DNA of 64,000 nucleotides from Ascoidea asiatica (taxonomy: Eukaryota > Ascomycota > Saccharomycetes > Ascoideales > Ascoideaceae). The DNA is taken from assembly GCA_001600695.1 (NCBI GenBank), contig BCKQ01000016.1, positions 261,320-325,319 of the forward strand, given 5' to 3'. The first letter of the stretch is position 1; each line of letters starts with the position of its first letter. Made by a program: the position numbers and the translations under genes. The notes beneath the pieces were generated by a model. That model was not told where the DNA came from. It did no database searches and saw only the letters and a list, made by a program, of their open reading frames with translations. This document shows positions 1 through 11,087 of this stretch, piece after piece.

Positions 1-229
1 CTTACGCTGTTTTCGTGTTTCTTTTGCAACTTTTTCGCTTCAAAATTCACTGCACTTTTCTTGCATGTGCATACAAAAAACAAAAAGCAATAAAAAAAAA
101 AAAAAAAGGACCCTGAAATTACGTAATTACACAGTGTTGCTGAGTCAGCTGAAATATTTCTTGAATTTATTTTATCGTTATACAGTACTAAATTGAATTG
201 AATGAATGAAGAATCTATTTGTATTTCAA
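1..229. other. Intergenic, left edge
   Basis: No coding region is seen. A TGAGTCA heptamer at 141-147 matches the Gcn4/AP-1 consensus. The gene it might serve lies off the left edge, so its role is open. A poly-A run lies near position 95. Confidence 0.4.
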
Positions 230-3200
230 TTAAATTAAAAATCTATATTCAAAAGGTGGTAAAACTTCTTCTTCATCATCTTGTAAGTCTCCTTTTCTTT
301 TTCTTCTTCTTTTTTTATCATTTTTATTTGTATTTGAATCTTTTTGATTTTTATTCTTATTATTAACTTTATTAAATGTCTGTTTTTGTTTCTCTTTTTG
401 ATGTTCAATTTTAATCATTAAATCTAATTTATCAATAGCAAATTCTGCATGAACAAAATTATATTTCATTGAAAATTCTTTCAATTTATTATAATATCTT
501 TTATATAATTCTAATAATTTTGTTTTTTCATCTTCAATTTCTTTAATTTCTTCATTTTTTTCAATCTCTTCAATTTCTTTTAAATTTTGTGAAATTATAT
601 TAATTTCATTATTTTTACCCATTTTAATTTCAAATCCTGAAAATCCAATAGAAATACCTTCATGTTCTTCTTCATTTCCATTGTTATTATTAATGATATC
701 ATTACCAATATTAGTATGAATATCATTGATTTCATTTCCATATTGATTTCCATATTGATCTTCATTTGGTGGTAAAATCATTTCATTACTATTACTACTA
801 TTTATATTATTTATTTTATTTATTTTATTTTTAACTTCTTTTTTATTTCTTTTTATAATAATATTCTTAACTTTACAATTCATTAAATCAATATCTCTTA
901 ATTTAATTAATAAACAATTAACAATTCCAATACTTATAAAACATTTAGTACAATGAACATACCAAAATGTTTTTAAATGTGATGGTGTTAATTTATTTAA
1001 AAATTTTAAATAAAATTCATTTAATAATTTATAACAATCATTTTTAATTTTTTTAATTATTTTTTTAAAATTCTTATTTAATTCTATTTCTTCATAATTC
1101 TCAATTAAAAAATTTATTATTCTTCTATAAATTATTAAACTTAATGAATAATACATTAAATTTAATGATCCATTAAATTTAAATACAATATTATTATTAT
1201 TACTATCTTTTTGTTCTTTCATTTCCTCTTTTTCTTTATCTTTTTCATTCTCATTCTCATTATCATTCTCATTCTCATTATCATCCTCTTCTTTATCAAT
1301 TCTTAAAAACCATGGTAGATGATTATACCATTCATTTAAATTATTTAATAATTTAATACTTTTATTATATGTTATTTCAAATGAATCAAATGTAATACTT
1401 TTTAAATTATAAATTTCATTAAGTATATCATTAACATAAAATGAATTATTAATTGATTCTCTAAAAATTAAATCTCCAGTTGTATTATCAAATATTTCTC
1501 TTATTATATTTTTTGTAGAATTTGGTGTACTAACATTACTATAATTTATATTTGAATTATTATTTTTATTACCAATAATTTCATTTTCATTATAAACTAA
1601 AAAAAAATTATTTAATAAATTCTTATTTTCTTTTAATTTTTCAAAAGTTTGACGATCAATTAAAAAATCTTCAAAACTTAATTTTGGAATTAACCAATTA
1701 TGTGAATATATATGACTTGGTCTACAATCAAATAATGAATATATTTTTTCAAACATTATTACTGACCATGCAACTATTTTTCTAATCTTTTTTTCCCATA
1801 ATGGTATACTTTTCCAATCATCTGGTGAAATATTTAATCCAATTTCTTCACTAATTGTAATCATTTGACAAATTATTTTCCATGAATTATTTAAAAAAAA
1901 ATCATTTTTAAAATAATTTAATAATAACAAACAAGCTTGAATTGTTGAAAAATTTGGTAAATTTGATAAATTATCTTGAATTAAAGATTTTGCAATTTTT
2001 TCTAAATTTTCAACATTTGGTTTTTCTTTAGATTTTAAATAATCTGGTTTATTATTTTCTGATGTTATTAAAATTTTATCATAATCCCACCAATTTAATG
2101 CTAATAAATAAACTGCACATAATAAAATTGGTTGAAATTCTCTATGAGATCTTGAATATTTTTCAAAAAAAACAAATTTAGATAATATTGGAAAGATTGG
2201 ATGAATAATTTTAAAATATAAATTTATTAAATATTTACCATTTGGATAAATTAATTTTTCAATTTCATCACATTGTAAATAATTTACACTAACAACATTT
2301 GTAGAATTATTAATAATTTCAAAACAAATATTTGAATTCATTTTACGTATTTGAATATTTGGATCATTTAATAAAGTAATTTTTTCTTTTGATAAAACTG
2401 ATTCTTTTAAATCATTATTAATTTTAATATTAATATCATTATTATCATTATTATCATTATTTGAAGAATTTTTTCTTTTTCTTTTTTTATTTGAATAAAT
2501 TTTCTCCTTTTTTTTATCATTTTCATCATTTTTTTCAATATTATTATCTTCAAATTCAATAAATTTATCATTTTGAATATCTTCATTTATAAACTTATTT
2601 AAATTATTAGAATTATTAGAAAGACTTATAATTTTAGGAAATTTAAATAAATTTTTTTCAATAATTGAAGAATAACCAATAAATTTAGTTGATTTTGGAC
2701 CTTGTAAAGATAATGTTTTTCTCATAATTGAAGGTCCACCATATTTATCATAATCTTTAACTGGATTAATTAAAATTTGATTTTGAATTTGATTTTGATT
2801 AATCAACTTTTTTGAATTTGAGTTTAAATTATTTTCTGAATCTATATTTTGATCATTTATATATAAAGTTTTACAAAATAAATTTCTATTTATACATTCA
2901 TTACATTTTTTAATATTTTTATCATATAAACATTTTGATCTTCTTTTTTTACAATTTTCACAAGGCTTTTGTCTTTTTGATTTTAATTTTTTTGAATTAT
3001 TATAAGAATTAGTATTTAAATTATTAATTTGATTAGATGGAATATTTTGAAATTTATTTAAATCAATTTTATTAGTATCAATATTATAATTTGAATTTAT
3101 ATTAATGATGTTTTGGTTTAAATTTTGATTTATCATATCAGTAACATTATTTGAGTTACTATTATTGTTATTGTTATTGTTATTGTTATTGTTATTAATG

Positions 3201-4281
3201 TTACTATTATTATTATTATTATTATTATTATCAGTTGTATTATTATTATTATTATTATTTGAAATTGAATTTTTAATAATTTGATTATTTGAATGATCAT
3301 TATTAAATAAAATTGAGAGATTATCATAATTACAAATTTTACCTCTTTTTGTACATTCTTGACAATTTTTATTTGAATTATCTATTTTACATTTTGTTCT
3401 TCTTTTTCTACAATCATCACAAGGTCTAAATCTTGAATTTTTTTTAATTTGAAATAAAGGATTATTTGATATATCCATATAATTATTAGTGTTATTATTA
3501 TTATTATTATTATTATTGATATTATTATTATTGATGATAGTATTATTACTTTGAAGAGTATCATTTGATAAATTATTGATAATATTTGATTGTTTTTCAT
3601 TTAAATTTAAATTTGTTGGAGGAGTTGTAGTTATAGTATTATTAATTTTATTATCAATATCAATTGAATAATTTAAAATATCAAAATTTAAATTATTATC
3701 AAAATATTGTTGTGGATGATTTAAATATTGATTATAATTATAATTTGTATTATAATTATAATTTAAATCATTTGAATTATCATAATTTATATTAGCGCTG
3801 TTATTATTATTGTTATTATTGTAATTATTATAACTTTGATTAAAATTATTTGAATTATTATAGTTGAAATTGTTACTATTATTATTGTTAATGTTATTGT
3901 TATTATTATTTAATAGATTATTATTGAAATTATTTGAATGACTTTGAAGTGAAATCTCAGAAGGACTATTTTGATAATTATTGTTATTTATATTGTTATT
4001 TATATTGTTATTTAAAGTATTTGGAGGATTAACAATTTGACCTAAAGAATCCAAACTTTCAAATTGATCATCATCATCATTTATATTATTATTTATATTA
4101 TTATTTGAAATATTATTTGAAATATTATTTGAAATATTATTTGAAATATTATTTGAAATATTATTTGAAATGTTATTTGAAATATTTGAAGAATATAAAG
4201 GAATATTTAAATTATCAGGTGAAAGATTAACTGAATTCACAGAATTTAAATCATTTGAGTATTGATTTAATTCATAATTTC

Positions 4282-4322
<41 letters not shown>

Positions 4323-4408
4323 TGATTATAAATAATGTTGTTATTTGTATTATTATTATTGTTATTTGAATTATTAATATTAATATTATTATAATTCCAA
4401 TTTGACAT
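230..4408 (-). CDS. Transcription factor with two Zn2Cys6 clusters
   Basis: This is a predicted nuclear DNA-binding regulator of 1392 residues. Two complete Zn2Cys6 clusters are visible, at about residues 329-359 and 482-512. Each has the spacing C-x2-C-x6-C-x8-C-x2-C-x6-C and a basic CRKRRTKC- or CKKRRSKC-type first half. A fungal-specific regulatory (middle homology) region follows at about residues 720-910, with the segment YLINLYFKIIHPIFP near its start. The N-terminal 330 residues and the linkers are dominated by asparagine runs, including seven copies of a SNNIS-type repeat. The C-terminus is lysine-rich. Family members normally carry one cluster, so the pair looks like an internal duplication. 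I cannot assign an orthologue or target genes. The start is the first Met, with an AT-rich leader upstream. Confidence 0.9.
4102..4195 (-). repeat. 15-bp coding minisatellite
   Basis: About six to seven near-perfect copies of a 15-bp unit (TATTATTTGAAATAT on the plus strand) encode the SNNIS-type pentapeptide repeat in the N-terminal region of the zinc-cluster protein. Confidence 0.75.
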
Positions 4409-5614
4409 TTTTCTTGATTGAGATTGAAATTAGTAGTATAAATTGAAGATATATAACTTAAGAGTCAAATAAAATGAAATAATTATTAGTCTCAGATGAA
4501 GATTAATGGAAAAGTTGAATAGTGAATATATAAAACAATAAAAAATAGGATTGATACGAAATCTGAATAGATTTTATACAATATTATACAAAATAATACA
4601 AAATAATACAAAAAAATACAAAAAAATACAAAATAATACAAAATTTAGGAGGTTAGAAATTATACAAACTTAAGGAAATATGATATATGAGAGTTCAGAG
4701 ATTGAATTGAATTGAATTGAATAATGACAAAACCAAATAGAAAATAGGATACAAGTACTTTAATATTTTTCATTGAATGGGGTTTGAGCTTTGTTTTGAT
4801 AGATAAGCGAATAGAGAGAGTATTTGTGAAACTGGAGAATAATAAGATATTAATTGATTTGTTTATATCATTAACATAGCAGTAATAAGTCTAAAATAAG
4901 TTGGAAATAGAATCCTTTGATGCTTTGATTCTGATAAAAGAGCAAGTTCCTAGCGTCAACGAGTACTGGATTATATGGAATAAAAACAAACAAACTGACT
5001 TTTATTTGAAGTTGATTTAGACCTTTATTTTAGAGCTTTATTTCATTCAGACCTTTATTTTGAATACGCCCAGATTCAACCCAGTCTAGAGTAAAGTGCC
5101 AATACTGCAGAGATACCAAGAGATATCCAGAGATAAGAAGATCGGCACTCGCTGAATACCCACGCCCTCGGATTGCAGGAGGTGATGTCACCCAAAAACG
5201 TGAGCAAAAAATAATTTAAAAGTTCCGACTTAGTATCCACATACTTGGTAATACCAGTGGTGAGGATGTAATGCATTAAGACATTAGTATACTTATAACT
5301 GCAGAACCCAGATTTGTGGTTGTAATGCACAGCAATGTACTAGTGCATTATTATACTGGAGCCAGATTTGCGGATATTATTTATTTTTTTAATTTTATTC
5401 TTTTTTTTGTATGCTTTTGTATATTTCTTTATATTTATTGTATTTCAATCAATTTACTAGATATTTATTTTATTTTGGGATAATTTTGTTTTTAATTTCC
5501 AGAGTAACTTACTCATTTTATATATCCTTTAATTATTCTCTATATATACAATATATATATTTTGATAGATTGAAATAGTATAATGTAATAAATAATAAGT
5601 AACAAATAATTGAA
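4409..5614. other. Intergenic with GC-richer island
   Basis: This region holds the promoter of the zinc-cluster gene and the 3' side of UBP6. There are runs of ATACAAAA-type repeats near 4570-4640. A GC-richer segment spans about 4910-5375. Its right end (5267-5319 and 5321-5373) is a degenerate tandem duplication of about 53 bp. An 84-codon open frame on the minus strand (5076-5330) has no recognisable features and I do not call it. Confidence 0.5.
5267..5373. repeat. Degenerate 53-bp tandem duplication
   Basis: Both halves begin with TGTAATGCA, pass through a TAGT...TTAT stretch and end in CCAGATTTGTGG or CCAGATTTGCGG. The two copies have diverged by substitutions and small indels. A weaker third copy may precede them at about 5230-5262. 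Confidence 0.55.
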
Positions 5615-7510
5615 TTAAAATCCAATACCTTTATAAATTAAAATTAAAGCACTATCACTTTCTCCACCTCCAGATAAAGTATCAATTTTATCCTTTTTAA
5701 CAATTGTAACAATATCATCATTAAAATAAAACCAAGTATTACCACTTAAATCAAATTTATCTCTAACAAAACATTGATAATGACCAGAATCTGCAGAAGC
5801 TCCTTTATGTGTTATAATAGTATTTAATTCATATAAACTACCTGGATTACCACCTTCATTTAATTTTTCTTGATTTTTAATTTCTTCTTCTTCATCATCA
5901 TTTATAATAGGTTGTTTTAAATCATTAAATTCTTCAATTTTTTTTTTAATAACTTCTTCATATTTTTTTTTATATTTTAATTCATTTTCATTAAATTTTT
6001 TTAATTCTAATTGTTTTTTATTAAAAAAATTCATAAAAATTTTATTTTTTTCTTCAATTTCAAATTTTTTACTTTTTTTAAATTCATTATTTTCTTCAAA
6101 TTTAATTTTATTAATTTTTTTAAATTCTTCTGTAATTGGAAATTTTTTTAATTTAATTTCATCATCATAAAATTCATTTAAATCTAATTCATATGGAAAT
6201 TGAACTTTTCTTAAAATTTTTGCTTTTTTATTAATATCTCTTTTCCAATAAAATCTAATAAAAGAAATATTTAAATATTTTGGTAATTTTATAAAATTTT
6301 TTTTAATATTATAATTTGAATTTTTATTTAAAATTGGATTAAATTTAATTAAATTTTCATTTAAATCTTTTAAAATTCCTTGTTTTAAAAAATTTATATT
6401 AATTGTAATATGACAAGATAATTTTAAAACATTATTTTCATAATTTTTAATAATATTTTCATTAATTTTTGGTAATTCAATACAATAAGTTAATTTTTTA
6501 AAATTTGTACCAAATTTTAAATTTATAAAATTTTTATTAATTGTTTTATTTAAAATAAATAAAATTTGTGAAAAACATTCTTCAGCATCTTGTTGTTTAT
6601 AATTACCATATTGATCTTTTTCATTAAATTGTGGAAAATTTTTTCTTAAATCTTCTAAAACAGAAATTGGATTAAAAGAATTTTTATTACCAGAATAAAA
6701 AATTTTTTGATTTAAAATTTTTTGATTTTTTTTAATTTCATTAATATTATTAATATTTGATAAAGAAGTTGATAAAATTTTATTTGGTAAATTTAAAGAT
6801 TGAAATAAAGAAGATAATTTAATTGTGAAAGAATGATAATTTAAAATAATTGGATCTTTTAAATCTAAATCTTCATGAGATTTTGAATTATAATTAATAA
6901 TTTCATCTCTTAATTCTTCACAACTAAATAAAGCTTGAATTGTTGAATTAAAATAACAAGTATTACCTAAATTTATTAAACCTATTGGTTTTTCATAATA
7001 TTCCATTTCTTTATCATTAATAGTAATTATATTATTTTTATTTTTATTTTCATTTTCATTTTCATTATTATTATTATTATTATTTAAAATATTTTGATTA
7101 TTATTTGGTATACTTGAATTATTTAAATTATTTGATATATTAGATAATGAATTGAAAGTATTATTATTATTATTATTATTGTTGTTGTTAATAGATTTTT
7201 TATTAAATTTATTAAATTTAAATAAATTATTTTCAGTTGTACCTAAAACCATAATATTTTGATTTTTTTTTAAATTTAATTTTTTTAAAATATCATCATC
7301 TTTTAATTGACCTTTTTTTAATAAAACTTTTTGTCTTTCTGGAGAAACATTTGTTAATGAAAAGATTTGAGATTTTAAAATAATTCCAGAATCATTTAAA
7401 TTTACATCAATTTTATAAGATTTACCAGCATGTTTAATAACAATTGGTAAAAGATGTTCTTCTTCTTCTTCTTCTTCTTCCATTTCAATATCTTCATTAG
7501 CAGCTGACAT
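5615..7510 (-). CDS. UBP6: Proteasome-associated ubiquitin hydrolase
   Basis: This is a cysteine protease that removes ubiquitin from substrates docked on the 26S proteasome. Residues about 22-92 form a ubiquitin-like domain (LPIVIKHAGKSYKIDV onward), which in Ubp6/USP14 binds the proteasome base. The USP catalytic domain starts with the Cys box GLINLGNTCYFNSTIQAL at about residue 180. It ends with the His box HKGASADSGHYQCFVRD at about residue 573, followed by WFYFNDD. The UBL-plus-USP order is diagnostic. At 631 residues it exceeds the roughly 500 of S. cerevisiae Ubp6. An Asn-rich linker between the domains and Lys-rich insertions in the catalytic domain explain the excess. It is divergent from SRP101 across a 502-bp promoter. 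Confidence 0.95.
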   Translation of the reverse strand: MSAANEDIEMEEEEEEEEHLLPIVIKHAGKSYKIDVNLNDSGIILKSQIFSLTNVSPERQKVLLKKGQLKDDDILKKLNLKKNQNIMVLGTTENNLFKFNKFNKKSINNNNNNNNNNTFNSLSNISNNLNNSSIPNNNQNILNNNNNNNENENENKNKNNIITINDKEMEYYEKPIGLINLGNTCYFNSTIQALFSCEELRDEIINYNSKSHEDLDLKDPIILNYHSFTIKLSSLFQSLNLPNKILSTSLSNINNINEIKKNQKILNQKIFYSGNKNSFNPISVLEDLRKNFPQFNEKDQYGNYKQQDAEECFSQILFILNKTINKNFINLKFGTNFKKLTYCIELPKINENIIKNYENNVLKLSCHITININFLKQGILKDLNENLIKFNPILNKNSNYNIKKNFIKLPKYLNISFIRFYWKRDINKKAKILRKVQFPYELDLNEFYDDEIKLKKFPITEEFKKINKIKFEENNEFKKSKKFEIEEKNKIFMNFFNKKQLELKKFNENELKYKKKYEEVIKKKIEEFNDLKQPIINDDEEEEIKNQEKLNEGGNPGSLYELNTIITHKGASADSGHYQCFVRDKFDLSGNTWFYFNDDIVTIVKKDKIDTLSGGGESDSALILIYKGIGF

Positions 7511-8012
7511 TATGAATTGATTAGTTGTTTACTAGTTGTTAGTGATATATGATATATGATATATAATATATGATATATAATATATGATATATGAAATATG
7601 ATATATGAGATATGAGATATGATTGATATATTATTAATTATCTATTCTTTGTTTCTACAAAGGTCTTCTTCATATCTTTTATATCAATGGGCAATATCTT
7701 CATTATCTTTTATATCTTCTTTTTTCTTATTTCTTATTGTTTATTGTTTATTTCTTTCTCTTTGCAGTTTCTCGAAGGTGGCAATTTTGTCACAGCGCCG
7801 TCGCAGAGGACCCACAGCACTGGCTCAGACCACCGCCTGCAGCGTAAACGAGAAAAAACAAGAGAAACAGGAGATACAATAGGATATAATAGATACATGA
7901 GATATAATAGATGTAATAGATGTAATAAAATAAAGGAGAGAGGATAAGGAGAAGAATAGAGGATAAGTACAAGAACTAGAACTAGAACTAGAACTAGAAC
8001 AAGAACAAGAAG
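7511..8012. promoter_or_regulatory. Divergent UBP6/SRP101 promoter
   Basis: Near UBP6 there is a tandem array of ATATATG-type units (about 7541-7625). A GC-richer island with CAGCGCCGTCGCAG follows at about 7785-7860. A hexamer array (ACTAGA, then ACAAGA) occupies about 7973-8010 directly upstream of the SRP101 ATG, where it would lie in the 5' leader. Confidence 0.6.
7541..7625. repeat. ATATATG tandem array
   Basis: Ten or so variants of an 8-9 bp unit of the type GATATATGA or TATATAATA lie head to tail immediately upstream of UBP6. Confidence 0.7.
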
Positions 8013-9206
8013 ATGTTGTCTAAGTTGTTGATCTTCACTGAGTCTGGAATAGTGCTCTACAAATACGAGTACCAAAAGGTGCCTGACACTGTCATCAACC
8101 ACTTCATTGAGAAGTCCATCATCAACCAGAGCTTGAACAACTACACTTCCATCAATGACATAGATCTAGACAATGATCATTCCAACAACACTTTCAAGAA
8201 GCCCAAGAAACACAACTCAAAAGCAAAAGCAAAAGCAAAGGCAAAGGCTAAAAGAAAAAGCAAATCAAAAGCTTCTCGTGAAAATGATGTAGATCAAGAA
8301 GAAGAAGATCAAGAAGAATCTGAAGATGAAGATACTGATGAAGAGTCTGATGAGGAAGAATCTGAAGAATCTGAAGAAACTGATTCAGACTCAAATGATA
8401 ATCTAAATAATAATCAAAATGATTTAAATATACAATCATTCACTTATAAATCTTATAATTTAAAATATCTTAAAGATAATAATTATTCATTAATTTTTTT
8501 AATAATTTATCCAAATTTAATTACAACAAATTTTAATAATTTATTAAATTTTTTTAAAACTTTTAATAAATTATTTTATTCATTAATTTTCAAAGATTTT
8601 ATTAATAATAATTTTAAAACTTTTAAAAATGATAAAATTGATTGGGAATTTATAATAAATTTAAATAAAAATAAAAATTATATTGAATTTAAAAGATTAA
8701 TAAATTTAAAAATTATTGAATTTAATTTAAATTTTGAAAAAATTAATTTAAATCAATTTGAAATTAAAAATAATAAAATTGTAATCAATAATAATAATAA
8801 ACAAACTGAAAATTCAATTAAAAACTCTAGTTTAAATTCAAATTCAAATCAATTAGTTAAAAAAGTAAAACATGGTAAAAGTATTAATAAAAAAGCAAGA
8901 AAATGGGATGGTGATTATATGATTGAACAAGTTTATGATGATGATGATAACAGTAATAATAATAATAATAATAATCCTTTGGATTTCTCAAATGATTCTT
9001 TAAATGATTTATCAAAATCAAAGAAAAAGAACAAAAATAAGAATAAAAATAAAAGTAAAAATAAAAATAAGAATGAAAATAATTTAAATTCTTTAATAAA
9101 TAAAAATACTTTAACCAAACAAAAAGGTTTCACAACTTTCAAAGATATTAATGAAGAAATTGATAATATTATTTCTAATTCAAATTCAAATAATATTACT
9201 AACTCA

Positions 9207-9241
<35 letters not shown>

Positions 9242-10229
9242 TAAAATCTTTAAATCTTTTTCATTTATTCAAAATTATATTGGTGGTAAAACTATAACTA
9301 ATGATGATATTAAAAATTGTATAGATGATTTAAATAATCATTTAATTAAAAAAAATGTATCTCCAGAAATTTCAAATAAAATTATTAAAAATATTTCTAA
9401 AAATTTATTAGGTTCAAAAACTAAAAATTGGGAATCTGTTGAATTAACTTTAAAAAAATATTTAGCTCAAGAATTACAAAAAATTTTAACTCCAAATACT
9501 TCAATTGATTTATTACATGAAATTCAATTAAAAAATAATAATAATTCCAATTCTAATTCACCATATGTTATTTCAATTGTTGGTGTTAATGGTGTTGGAA
9601 AATCAACAAATTTAAGTAAATTAGCTTTTTGGTTATTACAAAATAATTTAAGAGTTTTAATTTGTGCTTGTGATACTTTTAGAAGTGGAGCTGTTGAACA
9701 ATTAAGAACTCATGTTAATAATTTAAAAAAATTATCTGAATCTGATAGTAATTTTGAACCTGAATTTGATAATAAAAAATCAAATATTGAATTATTTGAA
9801 GGTGGATATGGTGGATCAGATTTAGTTGCAAAAATTGCAAAAAGTGCAATAAATTATGCTAAAGATAAACATTTTGATGTAATATTAATGGATACAGCTG
9901 GTAGAAGACATAATGATGCAAAATTAATGACTCCATTAGAAAGTTTTGCAAAAGCTGCAAATCCAGATAAAATTATTATGGTTGGAGAAGCTTTAGTTGG
10001 TACAGATTCTGTACAACAAGCAAAAAATTTTAATAAAGCTTTTGGAATTAATAAAAATTTAGATTATTTTATTATAAGTAAATGTGATACAGTTGGTGAT
10101 TTAATTGGTAGTATGGTAAATATGGTTTATGCAACTGGAATTCCAATATTATTTGTTGGAGTTGGACAAACATATACAGATTTAAGAACATTAAGTGTTG
10201 ATTGGGCAGTTAAAACTCTTATGAGTTGA
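8013..10229 (+). CDS. SRP101: SRP receptor alpha subunit (SRalpha)
   Basis: This GTPase docks ribosome-SRP complexes at the ER membrane together with SRbeta. The N-terminus (MLSKLLIFTESGIVLYKYEY) matches the SRX longin-like domain that binds SRbeta. A long linker carries KAKAKAK-type basic repeats, an acidic stretch and Asn runs. The N domain lies at about residues 420-510. The G domain follows, with the P-loop VGVNGVGKST at about residue 525, DTFRSGAVEQL, the DTAGR motif at about 627, SKCD near 689 and a closing GVGQTYTDL. It is 738 residues against about 620 in S. cerevisiae, and the extra length is in the linker. The first 70 or so codons are much richer in G/C than the rest of the gene, continuing the upstream GC island. 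Confidence 0.96.
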
Positions 10230-10414
10230 AAATATAATATATATAAAGATATAAAAATATAAAAATATAAAAATATAAAAATATAAAAATATAGTTCTTA
10301 TTGACTGACTAAAATGGTTTATAAACTATTTTAACTATTTATATTTTAAGTAAATAAAATTGAGAATTTAATTCAATTCAATTTATGAAAATATTGATAT
10401 TCCTCCTCACTCGG

Positions 10415-10424
10415 GGTTCGAACC
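10415..10424. other. 10-bp perfect palindrome GGTTCGAACC
   Basis: It lies between SRP101 and the coiled-coil pseudogene, near the outer end of the ARP6 duplication. It resembles a tRNA B box, but no tRNA fold surrounds it. Confidence 0.4.
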
Positions 10425-10457
10425 GTAGATACAAAAAAATTAATTCCCAGAAAATCC

Positions 10458-11037
10458 GCTAATGTTGAATTTCCCAAAGCAAACAATGCTAAGATTGCTT
10501 CAAAACAGATATTAATACAGCTAAAAAGCTATAATTATGATTTGTTTATATATAGACCAAATTCTGGCGAAATTAATCCTGCAAATACTTTTAATTAAAA
10601 ACTCCAAACATCTAAAATTTTTAAAAAATCAAATATTAGCTAGTAGCCAAGCTTCAGAAACATTTAATAAAATATTAGAAATGATGAATGAAATAGAAAT
10701 CTTAATGGATGAATTTAAAACTTCAATGAATGAATCAATAAATCAAATCAATAATGAATTAAAAGATATTAAACAGGAATTAAAAGTGACTAATATTGTC
10801 TTAAAAAATTCCAGAATCAGAAAATTTACTACTCCAATTACTCCAATGATCAACGAGAATAATTTAATCTCAGAACACATGCCATCAACAATAGCAACTT
10901 TACTAGACTATTCATTAACAAAATTAGATTCATTAATTAGTTTTTATAATATCCCTGTTGAAGAAGATGCAAACAAAATTCAAAAGCAGCATTCTGTTCT
11001 AAAATACCTTGGTGTAAATGCTGATGAACTTTTTTAA
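10458..11037 (+). pseudogene. Decayed coiled-coil gene, paralogue of 40665-41399
   Basis: The 3' part (about 10680-11037) encodes a coiled-coil plus a C-terminal helical block (YSLTKLDSLISFYNIP) that is recognisably similar to the intact 244-residue gene near the other ARP6 copy. The 5' part also aligns (for example VEFPKANNAKI against VELKYPKNTANI, then GEINPANTF against KEIIDAKAF). However, that frame hits a stop at 10596-10598 and the rest is in another frame. A fragment starting at an internal Met could still be made. Function is unknown. It lies in tail-to-tail orientation with the left ARP6. Confidence 0.65.
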
Positions 11038-11087
11038 TTTTTATTTCTTTTCACCTTATTTCTTCTTATTTCTTTTTATTTTTTCTT

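Noticed and set aside
5076-5330. 84-codon minus-strand open frame
   Set aside because: It lies across the degenerate tandem duplication and has no domain.
7734-8102. 122-codon minus-strand frame overlapping the SRP101 start
   Set aside because: The LVLVLV run is the antisense of the hexamer array, and the frame overlaps a solid gene.
10400-10430. tRNA-like GGTTCGAACC B box
   Set aside because: No acceptor, D or anticodon arms can be drawn around it on either strand, and the T stem does not pair.
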